DNA of 64,000 nt from Epichloe hybrida. Taxonomy: Eukaryota > Ascomycota > Sordariomycetes > Hypocreales > Clavicipitaceae. Location: the NCBI GenBank assembly GCA_019022495.1, contig JAFEKR010000009.1, positions 930,001 to 994,000 of the forward strand. Direction: 5' to 3'. The translations under genes and the position numbers were made by a program. Shown piece by piece: positions 11,054 through 23,589 of the stretch (position 1 is its first letter; each line of letters opens with the position of its first letter). Below the pieces are notes generated by a model. The model ran no database searches. It worked only from the letters and a program-made list of their open reading frames with translations, and was not told the DNA's origin.

Positions 11054-12853
11054 TCATCGTCGTGCAGCTGGTGTGGAAGGGCTGGTCAAGTCGGCGTTGA
11101 ATGTCCATCGTGCTACAAGAAAAAGAGAGAAACCGTTAGGTGCATACTCCACATGGCGAGCGCTCAGTTGTTCAGGGGGGGAGTCAGAAAGAGGCAGATG
11201 TACCGTTTGCGAGGTTGTCAGCAGTATCCTCTAGCAAGATAACACGTCGCTTGTTGCAGTATGAGGTCCTGTCCATGATGTCCACCTTAAGCTTCGGGTC
11301 CGAGAGCTCCTGGATGGGCTTCTCGAACATTTCGGACAAATTCTCTACGGCCAGTTCCAAATCCTTCTGGTTGTCCTCAAAAATCTCTGTGAGATTGTTT
11401 CTCGCCAAATAAAAGGCAAAGGCATACGTCCATTTCAGAGTCTGGCGGCAGGTTTGAAGCGCTTGTGATGCAGAGTTGAGGTACTGCACCTCAATCCATG
11501 ACATCCCTGACGTGGTTTGCAGTTGAACCATCTTCTTCTCCGTCTTTTGGGCAATGTCCTTGTCCAGTCTTGCGGATTGCTCGTGGTTTGCATAGCGATT
11601 GTAGTAGTGCAAATATCTCTCGAGTGACGTGCGAGACTTGGCTTGTGCATCTCGAGCCTCGGAGCCGCTCTTTTCTTCGAAGCGGTTGCAATTGTACCAG
11701 CTCGTGCCATGTTCTGACCAGAGTCCCATACACATCCAGCAGAACTCATATTTGCACTTCCTACAAGTCATATGATTGCACCCACCGTTCTTCTCAATGG
11801 TCGAGCTGCACTTGGGGCATTCCTTGGTGTTGGCTGAGATCCAGTTGGCCGTCTCGGAATCATCGGCGCACTTCCTGAGCCACCTCTTGACCAATTCGCA
11901 CGGTGCGGGCTGATGATCAGGATTTGGACATCCAAAGCAAAATCTGTATCCACAGAGACATTCTACCGTGGGTACAATCTTGCCCAAGTCCTTCTTCTTG
12001 ATGCCGCATTCGACGACATTGGGGCAATCAGGGGCAGGACACCACTTGAAGTAGTCCTTATCCTCGACATAGGTTCTGTTGAGCAATTCGCGATATCGGC
12101 CAGTCAGCTCGGGTGTAACAAGCAGGTCCAACGATCGGAAGTCCAGGATTCGACCGCAGCCGTCTGACGGACACTGAATCCTGGCAGCCTCGCCTTCTCC
12201 CTTAATTTTCTGGGTCAAGTACTGTCGGTAGCAGTCAACACAGTATCTATGGTCACACTTCAAAGCAAAAGTCTGCAGGCCCTCTTCATCCTCACAGCAG
12301 ATATCGCACATGAAGTCAGGGACAGCCTCTAATTTGGGTAGAGTTGTTGTCTTGCTGCTTAGACCAGCAGCCTCGAGAATCTTTTCGGGGCGATCCATGT
12401 AATCTTCGAGCAGACGTTCCTTGTTCCAATGAAAATGGCGCAGCATGATAGCAGCGTCTTCCTTGCGCATATCCAGAATCATGTTCACCTCGTCAATCAT
12501 ATCATCCTGCTGGTGTTGAATGTCGGAAGGCTCGAGGACTTTGAAGGTCGTGATATGGGCTCGTTGCTTGGTCTTGCCAATATCCTTTGAGGATAAGCCA
12601 AAGTCTGGATCTGGCTCATCGAAGTCGTCTTCGAAATCTGGATGAGGTAAGTAGTTTGGTAAGCTTTTGAGTTGTGGAAGAAAAGAAAAGGTGATGGGGA
12701 GAGGAAGCCATTTGCTAGTGACAAAATATGTCAGCCGGCTGGGTAGTCTGTTGCGTGCTTACCTTCAGCTGCAGACATCTCATCCCCGCTGTACTCCTGC
12801 ATCATCTCGTCATCGCTCGACATGGCTGACATGTAGTCCTCTTCTGAGTCCAT
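11054..12853 (-). CDS. Ariadne-type RBR E3 ubiquitin ligase
   Basis: Three exons: 12853-12763, 12637-11204, 11112-11054, giving 527 residues. An acidic N terminus (MDSEEDYMSAMSSDDEMM) is followed by a UBA-like segment with WNKERLLEDYMD, then RING1 from residue 141 (CDICCEDEEG ... CDHRYCVDC), an IBR around 215-275 (WCPAPDCPNVVE ... CLCGYRFCFGC) and RING2 (CPKCSSTIEKNGGCNHMTC). The catalytic cysteine that takes ubiquitin from the E2 is C317 in GGCNHM. The C-terminal helical Ariadne domain follows, with SLERYLHYYNRY and WTYAFAFYLARNN motifs. Length and order match HHARI/ARI1 proteins, which work with neddylated cullin-RING ligases. The last short exon encodes a basic tail (ARWTFNADL ... AARR). 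An intact, full-length enzyme. Confidence 0.95.
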
Positions 12854-13703
12854 GGCGATGCTGATTGTTGTGACTGGGGTAGGAGGAGCGGCTGGGGGGG
12901 CGGCAGGCGAGGCGACGAGTCTCTTTTGGGGTTTCGCTTCTTGGTCTTGAGAAGATATCGTCGCCTCAGCAGCCTTTCGCTTCCTGGTGGTGGGAGGAAT
13001 TGTGGCGGTCTAAAGCACGGGCGAGAAGAGGGACGAGACTCGTCGACTGCCGCAGGTGAGAGAAGAGCTCGAAGATAGAGAAAGGGAACCTTTTCGTGCA
13101 GCAGCAAGGTCGAAGGTTAGTTAGTTGAAAAATGACGGGCGGCCGTCGTGATTGTCTCGGACGTTAAGTGGCAAATAGCGTGGCGGCAAGGAGTACAACG
13201 GTTTGGGAAAAAAAAAAAAGAATTAAGGACGAGACAAAGTAATGGTCCTCGAGAGGAGAAGGCGTCGTCAAGGTTGATAGTCTGAACAAAAGCTGCAAGC
13301 ATGTCACAGAACTGGCGGGACCATGGATGGATGAGGCTCAGACGCAGACAGAATCGGAGACAAAGTTGGGCCCATGACGGCGACAGCGGCTCAAGCAAGC
13401 AGCTTACAGTGGGGTGTACTAATTAGGCGGCGGATGATCCTCGGGGCACCACCAACAGGTACTAACTAATACGGACGTACACTACAGTGGGTGTAACTAT
13501 AGAGGCGTCACCGTGCCGTCACCGTAGACGCTCCCTGTCCCACTGCCACATGTCACCGAGAAACTCTGCTTTGACACAGCAGCGTCACAGCCAGTCAGGA
13601 TTCCACACCTCCAATTGCATAAGAATCGGTATCAAGACATGTTCTACTAAAGCCGAGATTGTAGCGCATTACATGTCACCCCCTTCCTGTCGATTGCTGC
13701 ACC
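12854..13703. other. Intergenic region between RBR ligase and peroxiredoxin
   Basis: Upstream of the RBR ligase (-) and downstream of the peroxiredoxin (-). Holds a 12-nt A run (13208-13219) and a TACGGACGTAC element near 13470. No reading frame with gene character was seen. Confidence 0.5.
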
Positions 13704-14466
13704 TTAGCCCAGGACCTTCTCGGCCAGCGAGACTGGGTTAAACCCGTCAGCATCATTCTTTGTGTGTCTGGCATTCTCAGTGCTCAAGGGTGTTGTTTGC
13801 ATACCGTTTGCCCCAGTACCATCTGGCTCAATAAAGGTCTTTGTCACCTTGCCATCCTCGATTTTGAGAGCATATCGCTTGCTACGAAGGCCGCCAAAGA
13901 CGGCAGATGCGTCAAATTCGAGCTCGAGAGCTTTGGTAAATTCCGCCGAAGGGTCAGCAATGAAGTGAATCTGGATTGTCCGTTAAGCAAAGCGGTCATT
14001 GAATAGTGTTAGCCTCAAGCAATGATAGGGACTTCACATACGCCCGTCTCTCCAGCAGGATCAAGCTGCTCCGCCCAGGCTTTCATACTACGTGTCACCG
14101 TCTATCAGCATGAAGGCCCCCCAAGCCAAGATTCATAAACAGACCAGCTTACACGAAGGGGTCATTCACAGACACCACAAAAACCTGGCCTGCCTTCTTC
14201 AATCCGGGATGGTTGATGTATGAAGGAACATGCACACCGGAGCAGGTCCCCGTAAAGGCTCCAGGCACGCCGACAATGTACCCGTTGGAGGACTTGAACT
14301 CCTCTGCCAGATTGATCTTGAAGCCGGGGGAATTCTCCATCAAGCCATCGAAGCTGGGAACCTCGTCACCTACTTTCACAAGGGCGCGGGGAGTGCTGTG
14401 GAAGGTGCGCACGGCAGCGGCTGGACGGGTCAAGGCGACGCGTCGCAGCGAGGTTCGGAATGCCAT
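13704..14466 (-). CDS. Mitochondrial type II peroxiredoxin (Prx5-like)
   Basis: Four exons: 14466-14153, 14087-14042, 13970-13805, 13732-13704, giving 184 residues. The short exons 2 and 4 are supported by exact phase and by residues that fit the fold (VMKAWAEQLDP, VSLAEKVLG). The N terminus is an arginine/serine/alanine-rich presequence ending near FHSTPRALV, so import into mitochondria is likely. The active site reads PGAFTGTCSGVHVPSYI, the PxxxT-x-x-C motif of atypical/1-Cys type II peroxiredoxins, with the peroxidatic cysteine the only cysteine I see. The C terminus carries the family's TGANVS.AE.VL ending. It reduces H2O2 and alkyl hydroperoxides with thiol donors. The ATG at 14466 is preferred over the in-frame 14505 because it starts the presequence. 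Confidence 0.93.
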
Positions 14467-17400
14467 TGAGCTGGACTTGATAGATGGATTGGGAAGGGGG
14501 TGCATTCGCGGGCTGGTTCGTTGTCAGGCTGGAGCAAATGAATGCAGTGGTACAGATGGCGATGACAGCCAAATTGATGAGACGGAGAATTTGAGTCTGA
14601 TAAGCTTGACAGTGTGACAGTGGACAGTGGACAGCGGACAGCGGCACACCTTGAGGGAGCTCCCCACAAGTCCCGCCAAGCAGGTGGATGAGTGGTGGAT
14701 GAGTGGTGGATGAGTGGTGGCATGTACACAGTGGGTTGTACGACCTCGTTTGTTGGGGTGCTCCGTTGCTTTACAAGTGCTTCAGTCCTCCACAAGTTGT
14801 TTGGGCTAAAATTGGAAGGACCTCTGTAAGAAATGCCATCAGCTGAATTGTTACTCTTGTTGCCGGCTACATCCGTGAACCACGTCTCTTGATCTCACGG
14901 TGGATAGTGTCACTGGATCTGAGAGCAACAGTCTATCTAGTTCATCGCAAGACTCTGCCCCTTGTCCCATGTGAAGTTGCCTTTTAGCGATCAGATGCAA
15001 CAAACAGCTCTCCCAGCGAATGGAGGAATTCAATCGAAAGATTGATCACGTCTTGGAACAAACTTTTGAAACCAGCTTTGTTGGGCATGATACATGGAAT
15101 ATCGTCGCTCGAGTCGCCGAGTTTTAGGATGGCCCAAAATTTTATCAAATCCAACTTTTGACGGGGGGTCAGAAAACCTCCAATAGAAGAAAGTAGGCCT
15201 AAAAAAGAAGAGGTACCATTTGCATGTGTTTTTTTCCACGCATGGGCAAGTACTCCTCCTATGGCTTCTTCTATCAACAGGCCTTGATGAACGAGGTCGT
15301 TCGTAACTGACCTCAAAGGTCTTGACCAAGGTCTTAACGAAGGGTGGATTCTTTGAATTGAAGTGAGCCGCTGCCGACATGACCACTTATGTCTTTCATC
15401 TGCATCTCGAATATGAACAGATCGTCGAGCATAAATTGCCATCGCTTTTACGGAGTTAGAGTGTCTTACAAGTTACGCCACACCCCCGTCTGGCAAGTTG
15501 CAACCGACTGATTGAGGCCAGGGCCCAGGGGGGAAGGGGGAAGCCTTCTATCCCACATTTACCCGTCCTGGTGATGTTAACCGCATCTTTTCAACTTTTC
15601 AAAGAGCAGAGGAGTGATAATCAGGCCAGGTCGGATGTATTTTGCCAAAACTTGCATTCTCACCTTTGAGAACCTTGTTGGGCCTTGAGAAGACTTCTGG
15701 TACCATTTGATGGTACCTCGCGCCACTTTGGAGGAAAAACACACGCCCAATACGGAGTAGAGTCGGCAAAACTATCGGTCGTGGAAAGAATCGCATGTTT
15801 TCTTAAAAAGAAAAAGAAAAAAAGAAAGAAAAAAAGAAAAAAAACCTTGTGTCAGCCTTGTCTCTGCCGAATCGCTCCACCTGATGGAGTGGCTGCAGGT
15901 CCAGAATAGGCTAGCTAGTTCGCAGACTGGCAGATCGCGAGGCAGGAGGCACGGAGGTTATCAAAATCCAGGGACCAGCCAAACCGTGGACCCATCTTGA
16001 CCCATCTTGACCCGCTTTAACCCAAAAAAAAACAACCCAAAACGACCCAAAACCCTGGCTCCAAGCTCCAAGCGTTAATTACATAGCGGGTGCCACTCCA
16101 TCCATCAGACCTGGCGTAGGTGGCGGTATTATTAGGGGGAATTCGAATTGGTTCGCATCGTACTCGTAAGACCTCAGATATATCGCGGACAAGGATCTCG
16201 GGCAATTAGGCCATATAATAAGACTTACAGAATCTTCAATCCGTATGTATGGTCCGGAGTTCAGCCCGTACATATGGACTATATGATATATGATATAAAT
16301 AGTACCTTACTAGCCTAGTTGCTCGCCCTGGAACACCGGGCCCGGCACATCTCTGAGCTGAGGCCTTTCGACAGCCAAAGGGATTCAAGTAAAACTTACA
16401 TACTCCACAGAAAGAAAATGGCACATGTCGAGAAAAGGTGTGTCGCGGGCAGTGCTGCGCTGACCCTTGCCGACCCTGACCCTGGCCTTGTTGGCCTTGG
16501 CCTCCTGGCCTCCTGGCCTCGCTCGTTATGTGCGGAGTATGTACAATGTACAACAAGCAGCAAAGCCAGACAAGAGCCGGCCTCTGCTTTTTTCCGCCTC
16601 CTTTCTGCTCGCCGGCCCCTCCCTTTTCCCCCCTTGTCCCTCCCTCGGCCCTCGTTCCCATGTCCTGCTGCATTCCACATTCCACATTCCACATTCCACC
16701 CGCGTCATTTGGCCCTGGGCGGCCCTTGTCACGCCCGGTCGGTTTGGCGTTTGGCCTACTGTAATTCGTGATTCCACCAAAACCTCCTCTCTAATCTAAT
16801 AAACGCCCCTCACTGATCAACTCGCTCGGCCCCAATCCCCCCCCCTCTGCTCTCTGCTCTCTGGGCCTTCTCGCATATACCACATCTCCAGCCCTCTGCC
16901 TCGTGCAGATTCTTCTTCTTTTTCGTAGCGTATCACATCCGACGCTGCACGCTGCACCTCGATTATTCTGCCGGCCGCCCTCGATAATTGTCTGTTGTCG
17001 CCCGAGTCCAACAATTGCATCAGCAGAGACGCTGTCATTTCAAACTCTCCGAGCCCTCTTCCCGAGCCCTCTTCCCGTGCAACAATCTATTGTGTCCGAT
17101 CCAGCGCAACCAAACCCAACAACAACAACCCGACGCCTCGACGCGTCGCGACGTAACAAGTTTGAACCCTCACCCTGCTTGAATCTCATCTTCATCGAGC
17201 TGAATAAGTTCCCGAGTTGAATTCATCTCTATCATTCAAAGTTCCACGAATTCACGTTCAAAGTCGGCCGTTGCTTGCAGCTTTTCCTGCATCACTATCA
17301 AACCGCCAAACCATCGAGCCATCCAACCATCGAACCATCCAACCACCGCCAACAACGACCGAAGAGTCGTGCAACCCATCTGCCATCCCAGCCCCCGGTA

Positions 17401-17811
17401 TCTTGTTCTTCCTCGGCTTGCTGTGCACGTCTCCGGCAACAACAGGCAACAACAATACCATCCATCACCGCCGTTTATTTCAACTTCATACCTTAGCTGA
17501 GCAGGAACTGCATTTTGAGATTGTACTGTCCGTGCCTGCGTGGCTTGGATTGTCTCCATCGCAATATCATTAAATGGTCGGCTTTCGACATACGCTCTCT
17601 GGTCAACCCGTCTCAAAGCCGTGTTCCACCTAGTTTCATTCCCTTCGCCCACACGAGCGGCCAAGTCCAACCATCTGGGACATAGTCAGGGGCCCTTCTT
17701 GGTGCCCGCGCTCCCGTCAGCAACGACATTCCTGAGGAGCTCAGAGGTCCAATCCCCCTCGTTTCTCATTTTCCTTTGTGCGCTGCCATCGCCGCCCACG
17801 CGTCTCGCGCC
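14467..17811. other. Long divergent intergenic region, peroxiredoxin/RasGAP
   Basis: 3.3 kb with no convincing gene. Repeats: GGACAGT/GGACAGC units (about 14619-14645), a GGTGGATGAGT unit repeated three times (about 14682-14720), an A/G run (15805-15843), TACGGAGTA at 15751-15759, GACCCATCTT repeat (about 15988-16012), CCACATT repeat (about 16676-16699) and a CCATC.AACC run (about 17305-17345). From about 16850 on, the sequence is CT/CA-rich and looks like the RasGAP leader. An ORF at 15442-14984 (-) is discussed separately. Confidence 0.55.
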
Positions 17812-20520
17812 ATGCCTACCATGCTTCAAACCCCATCCAGAGCATCGACAGCTTCGTCTTCGTCTTTCCAGCCCTTGTCACGCCAGAACACCATGTCTTC
17901 ATACGATGGCTCGCGCTCTGCGCGCCAGTCTAAGCGGTACTCCATGTCCGCGCTGTACATGTCCATGTCAGCCAATGAGGGTGAAATGCAGATTGAAGAC
18001 GACCTCGCCAAAGGTATCGTGGAACTTCCCCCCGATCTCTGTTGTCATCGTAATGGGCTACACCTTCTGGACATGTCCGACACTAACATGTCATCACAGC
18101 CCAGAAAATCCTCCGAGACCTGAAAACAAAAATTTCTTCACAATCGAAGAAGAACTTCGTACTTGAGAAAGACGTGCGTTATCTGGATTCACGGATCGCT
18201 CTTCTCATTCAGAATCGCATGGCTCTCGAAGAGGTTCGTCTCCATTGTCCTTGTCTTTTTCTATTTTTTTTATTCCTTTTTATTTTCTTATTACATGGCG
18301 CGAGCTAATCTTGCCATGTCTCACAGCAAAACGAAGTCGCAAGCCATCTAGAAGATGCCACCGAAGTACAAGAAGGGGTGTTCCCGAACGACGACAAGAC
18401 ACAGAAATACGGCAACCTGTTGTTTCTCTTGCAGTCAGAACCGAGGCACATTGCGCACCTCTGCAGACTTGTTTCCATGTCCGAAATAGACTCGTTGCTG
18501 CAGACGGTCATGTTCACAATCTACGGAAACCAATATGAAAGCCGCGAAGAGCACTTACTTTTGACCATGTTCCAGGTAGGTCATATATGCGTCGCCTATG
18601 CAGCCCGCTGTCGTTTTCCCGTCATGGGAACAATTTTGCTCTCCTCTTTCCCCTTTCTTTTTCTAAAGCCTGTCCTGACCTTTTGCTCCTTAAGTCTGTT
18701 CTGACGTACCAATTCGATCACACTGCGGATTATTCGTCCTTGCTTCGAGCAAATACGCCAGTATCTCGCATGATGACAACATATACTCGCCGTGGCCCTG
18801 GTCAGAGTTTCCTGAAAACTGTTTTGGCAGACAGAATTAACAGCCTCATCGAACTGAAGGACCTGGACTTGGAGATCAATCCTCTCAAAGTTTACGAGCG
18901 CATGCTGGAGCAGATTGAGGAGGATACGGGCAGTCTTCCAACCAACTTGCCGAAAGGAATCACTGCGGAACAAGCTGCCGAGAACCCGCAGGTTCAAGCC
19001 ATCATCGAGCCACGACTGACCATGCTGACAGAGATCGCCAACAGCTTTCTGAGTACAATCATGGAAGGATTGGAGGAAGCCCCGTACGGTATTCGTTGGA
19101 TCTGCAAGCAAATCAGAAGTTTGACGAAGCGCAAGTACCCCGATGCAAACGATCAGGCCATCTGCACCCTGATTGGGGGCTTCTTCTTCCTGCGCTTCAT
19201 CAACCCGGCGATAGTAACACCAAAATCTTACATGCTCATCGACGGAACTCCTGCCGAGCGGCCCCGGCGAACCTTGACACTTGTCGCCAAAATGCTCCAG
19301 AATCTCGCCAACAAGCCGTCGTACGCGAAGGAGCCCTACATGATGAAGCTCCAACCTTTTATCCAACAAAATAAAGACAGAATCAACAAGTTCATGCTCG
19401 ACCTCTGTGAAGTGAGCGATTTTTACGAAAGTCTAGAGATGGACAACTATGTCGCTCTTTCGAAGAAGGACCTCGAGCTGGATATCACGCTGAACGAGAT
19501 TTATGCCATGCACGGCCTCATCGACAAGCACTACCAAGAGATTTGCAAAGATGAGAACTCTCACTTGGCCATCATCATGTCGGAACTCGGCCCATCGCCA
19601 GCCCAGGTACCGCGCAAGGAGAATAGAGTAATCAATTTACCGCTCTTTAGCAGATGGGAAACGGCCATTGACGATTTGACTGCTGCACTTGACATCACAC
19701 AAGAGGAAGTGTATTTTATGGAAGCCAAATCCATCTTTGTGCAGATTTTGCGAACTATTCCGCAGAGCAGTGCGGTGCTTCGAAGACCTCTTCGTCTCGA
19801 ACGTGTGGCTGATGCTGCAGCCACGAGTCGCAACGATGCCGTCATGGTCCGCAAAGGTATCAGGGCTATGGAACTCCTGTCGCAGCTTCAGGAACTAGGC
19901 GTCATCGACAAGAACGAGCAGTTTGATCTTCTGCGGGACGAGGTTGAGCAAGAGTTGCAGCACCTCGGCTCATTGAAGGAAGGTGTTCTTGCCGAGACCC
20001 AGAAACTTGAGGAGGTTTATAAGACGATTCGCGACCACAATACGTATTTGGTCGGTCAACTCGAGACGTACAAGAGCTACTTGCACAATGTGCGATCTCA
20101 GAGCGAAGGGACCAAGCGAAAGCAGCAAAAACAGCAGGTTCTCGGACCCTACAAATTCACGCACCAGCAACTGGAAAAGGAAGGGGTGATTCAGAAGAGC
20201 AATGTCCCGGATAACAGACGGGCCAATATCTATTTCAATTTCACCAGTCCTCTACCAGGAACGTTTGTTATTTCACTCCACTACAAAGGTATGTTGGCAG
20301 GAGAAGCCGTGGAATCAACCTGTACGTCTCTTTTTACTCATTTGCTGATATATTGACAGGTCGCAACCGAGGTCTTTTGGAGCTTGACCTTAAGCTGGAT
20401 GACTTGCTCGAGATGCAAAAGGACAACCAGGATGAGCTCGACCTCGAATACGTTCAATTCAATGTTCCCAAGGTGCTCGCTTTGCTGAACAAGAGGTTTG
20501 CTCGAAAGAAGGGGTGGTAA
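17812..20520 (+). CDS. Ras GTPase-activating protein (GapA/Gap1 type)
   Basis: Five exons: 17812-18013, 18100-18233, 18327-18575, 18695-20288, 20360-20520, giving 779 residues. The N terminus is serine-rich and probably disordered, followed by a helical stretch with a [11 protein letters not shown] segment. The RasGAP domain starts at about residue 196. A candidate arginine finger lies in [11 protein letters not shown] (about R213), and the second hallmark [12 protein letters not shown] is near residue 361. A RasGAP C-terminal domain follows ([16 protein letters not shown], then [14 protein letters not shown]) and the protein ends in a basic RFARKKGW. Domain order and length match S. pombe Gap1 and Aspergillus GapA, which switch off Ras in polarity and mating/morphogenesis signalling. 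Start: ATG 17812 is the first strong candidate; 17821 is an alternative. Confidence 0.94.
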
Positions 20521-22499
20521 ACAAGAAAGGGGTTGGTGTGCTGAGCTTAGTATATCCAACAAATGTACAACGACTATATCGGAAGGGCCAATTGGCGTTT
20601 TGGGAAAGCAGAGATACCATGGCTATTTCATTTCTCTTCCTTGATTCGCACGTTCCACCGGAGGTTTGGAGGGATCACCTCTTTTCTTTTTTTCTTTTTT
20701 TCTTTTTTTTTTTTTGATTTGCTCTTCAGTCCTGCCTATCACTTTTTCTCCAACGGGTTTTCTTTTTATTTCTTCTCCAAAGTTCTTTTTCTTTTCTTTT
20801 TTCGGGATCAGCTATTTGCGTTCGAAAAGCTTCCTGGCTGTTACGTGTCTATCCTTCAAAGCGAAGCAAAGAGATGTTCGCATTCACACTTTCAAACTCT
20901 ACATACGTAATATTTCCCGGGGGAAAGGAAGGGGGGGGGGGGGATATTCTTATATTTTGATATCCTGCTTCGGCTGGACCGTGGTAGGAGGAATGAGAAG
21001 GAGGTCTATTTCTTAATTGGGTTACTTGGCTGGCAGTGCTTGTGGCTTCCAAGTCTCGGACATCTGGCAAGACCGCTTGGAACCAAATCTGAGAGTTGGC
21101 CATTTGGATGTGTTGTATTGATGAAGGAGTATTACGCGGTGGCAGACGCAGTTTCCTAGTAGCGACGGATTTTCAATACCCTTTCGCGTGTTATCCACAG
21201 AACCTGTTCTTGGCTCATGTGCACTGTATGATGAGGCCAGGGATATGCTCCGAGTCGTTAATGTATTGCTCGTGGTGGTGTTCTGCTTGCCGAGATGAGC
21301 TCGTCCACGTTGACGTTGGCTGCCATGTGACATCAGTGAGTTTTTATCACAGCTCACATGGATGTCTGTTGTAACGAGGAACCCTCACTTGAGAAGACCA
21401 AGTCCTAGATCCGCAGCAGTTCAGATGAGCAGGGATGTGAAGGGATTAAAATAGGCTGCTTAACGGACGTTTTACTCTCCAACGTGAGGCTGACTGACCA
21501 GGGGAGGTTATTTTAAAGTGGGTGGCCACGTGGATGGGAGAAGATTGAACCTGGCGACGGGTTTATCAACTTTTCCTCCCCCCCGTCCCCTTTCTCCCTG
21601 ATAGAATCACGAAACTCGTTCATCTACGTCTCCGACCGATCCCTTGTTCGACGCACTAACTTGAAACATGGCAAAATGCGAATTGAAGCAGGAGATTTGT
21701 GTCTGCAAGATCATGACGGCAACAACGTAACTGACGAGTTTATATTGAGCCGAGCGCGGAACAGCACTGCTTGCACTGCTGCCTAGATGGCGGAGCACTC
21801 CTGGCCCTGGCTCAGCCCAAGTTGATTGTCTCATGATGCTCGACTTGGTTTCTTGCATCCGAGCTAGACAAGACAGCTGCTTCGTGTCCATCGAGCCATC
21901 TCAGCCCTCGCCATCTTATGAATTTTGATTAACCGGCGACATGGCTGAGAATACAAGGAGGGCGATACAAGTACAAGTAATCCGTTGCTGTTCAGCATAA
22001 AAAGGATAACAACCCGTCAGAGTAAAAATGTCAGTCACGATGCATTGCATGTCATTTTCTTTCTTGTCCCGAAAAAAACAGGTGGCCGCATCCCCGTCTC
22101 TGGGACAAGGATAATCCCAAGGACACGTCCAGCACCCATCACCGAAAGTATAGTCGTTGATCAACCTGCATAAAAAAAAAAAAAAAAAAGAGGGAAAAAA
22201 AAAAAAGTGATTCGCCATCAAAACTTGTCTATTTACCCAAATAAATATACGAGCGGACGTCTTGCCGCCTTCAGCCTCTGCGCTCCCTCCCAGTCCTGCG
22301 GATATCATCCAACTCTCTGTGCTCTGTATTCTCATCAATCACATTCTCAGGGAGGGTAGCGTCCAAGAAAAATGCAGCTTCAAAGACAGGTCCGTTTAAA
22401 CCAGTCATGTCTGATAATCAAGAACAAAGCCTTTCCAACCTCTCTGTCGAGTCGTTGCGAGGCAGATACCATATGTCTAGGGGGCTGAGCAGTGAGCAC
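20521..22499. other. Convergent intergenic region RasGAP/ASF1
   Basis: 3' flanks of RasGAP (+) and ASF1 (-). T-rich block 20683-20815, a 13-nt G run (20931-20943), an 18-nt A run (22172-22189) and a second A run (22195-22206). Small ORFs (21607-21891 -, 21916-22338 -) lack family features and are not called. Confidence 0.55.
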
Positions 22500-23589
22500 T
22501 TAAGAAGCGACCGCAACGGGCTTGGCGGCGGCGGCGGCGGCCTGCTTTTCGCCATCATCAACTTCCATGGCATCGTCCTCGCCTTCTCCTTCTCCTTCCT
22601 CTTCTTCTTCGAGCTCCTCTTCACTCTCTCCCTCAATGTCAACACTACCGTCCTCAGACATCTCCTCCTCTTCTTGCCCGTCCTCTTGACCATTCTCAGC
22701 CTCTTGTTCAACTCCGGCCATCTCGGCGTCCTCCCCGGGTGGCCCATCTGTCTTCTCTGCGGTTTCAGCAGCGGCCTCTTCTTCGGCTTCCTCCTCGGCC
22801 TCCTCGGCCTCCTCGGCGCCGTATTCCTCGCCATCGGCGACGAGATCAGCCTCAGGTTGCTCAGGAGGATACTCCGGTGGAGCAGAAGCATCAGAGTCCC
22901 TGTCACAATGTTAGCGTGCCATGAAAAATCATCGAGGTAAAACGTCGTTCGAGCCTTACCACTTGATGGCGAATCGAGTAACACGGGGTTTCTCCGAGAG
23001 TATGTTGCGTCGAACGCGTTCAACGATAGGTTTGGCCGGCGGCTCGGCATTCAGCTCTTCCGAGTCGTACTCGTTATTCACGTAGTAACCCACGCGAACA
23101 AATTCGCGGCCATCGTACGCACAGGTCAAAAGAATCACGGTAACACCCAGGATATCGGCGTCTGGAATGCGAGTGATATTGGGAGAGTCGGCTTCGAATA
23201 TGAATTTGTTAACACCGACTGGAACCGGGCCAACTAAGAGGGAGTCAAGCTCCTGGTCATATTGATCCCTGAAATTTCTTGGTGTCAGCTGGCTTGCTGC
23301 TCCGACAGAGTCTCCAGACAAGGTGTGCAGAAAGGGTGAAGCTCACGAAGTAGCAGAACCGACGTATGTAAGTTTCCATTCAAGATCTATATGTGAGGTT
23401 AGCGCTCTCATAATCGCAACCCCCCAACCCCCCAACCCCCCAACCCCATTAGTTGCACGATCATATGTTGGAGTGCGTACCCTTCTCTAAGGCTTCCAGG
23501 CATTCGAACGTGATTTCAAATTCATACTTGTCAATGAACTTGGCGGGATTGTTCACAACCTTGACGCCTAAGAGTGACACAACAGACAT
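22500..23589 (-). CDS. ASF1: Histone chaperone Asf1
   Basis: Four exons: 23589-23481, 23386-23347 (40 nt), 23268-22960, 22899-22500, giving 285 residues. The first about 155 residues are the immunoglobulin-like Asf1 core: [40 protein letters not shown], the [13 protein letters not shown] strand and the YYVNNEY segment, all hallmark positions for binding the H3-H4 dimer. The remainder is a long acidic tail rich in Glu/Ala, with one internal run of glutamates. Asf1 delivers H3-H4 to CAF-1, HIRA and Rtt109 in replication-coupled and independent nucleosome assembly. The 40-nt second exon is supported by phase on both sides and by family residues. Confidence 0.96.

Noticed and set aside
16236..16799. 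Several overlapping ORFs near 16.2-16.8 kb on both strands
   Set aside because: All arise from a CCTGG/CCACATT-repeat-rich stretch; no family features.
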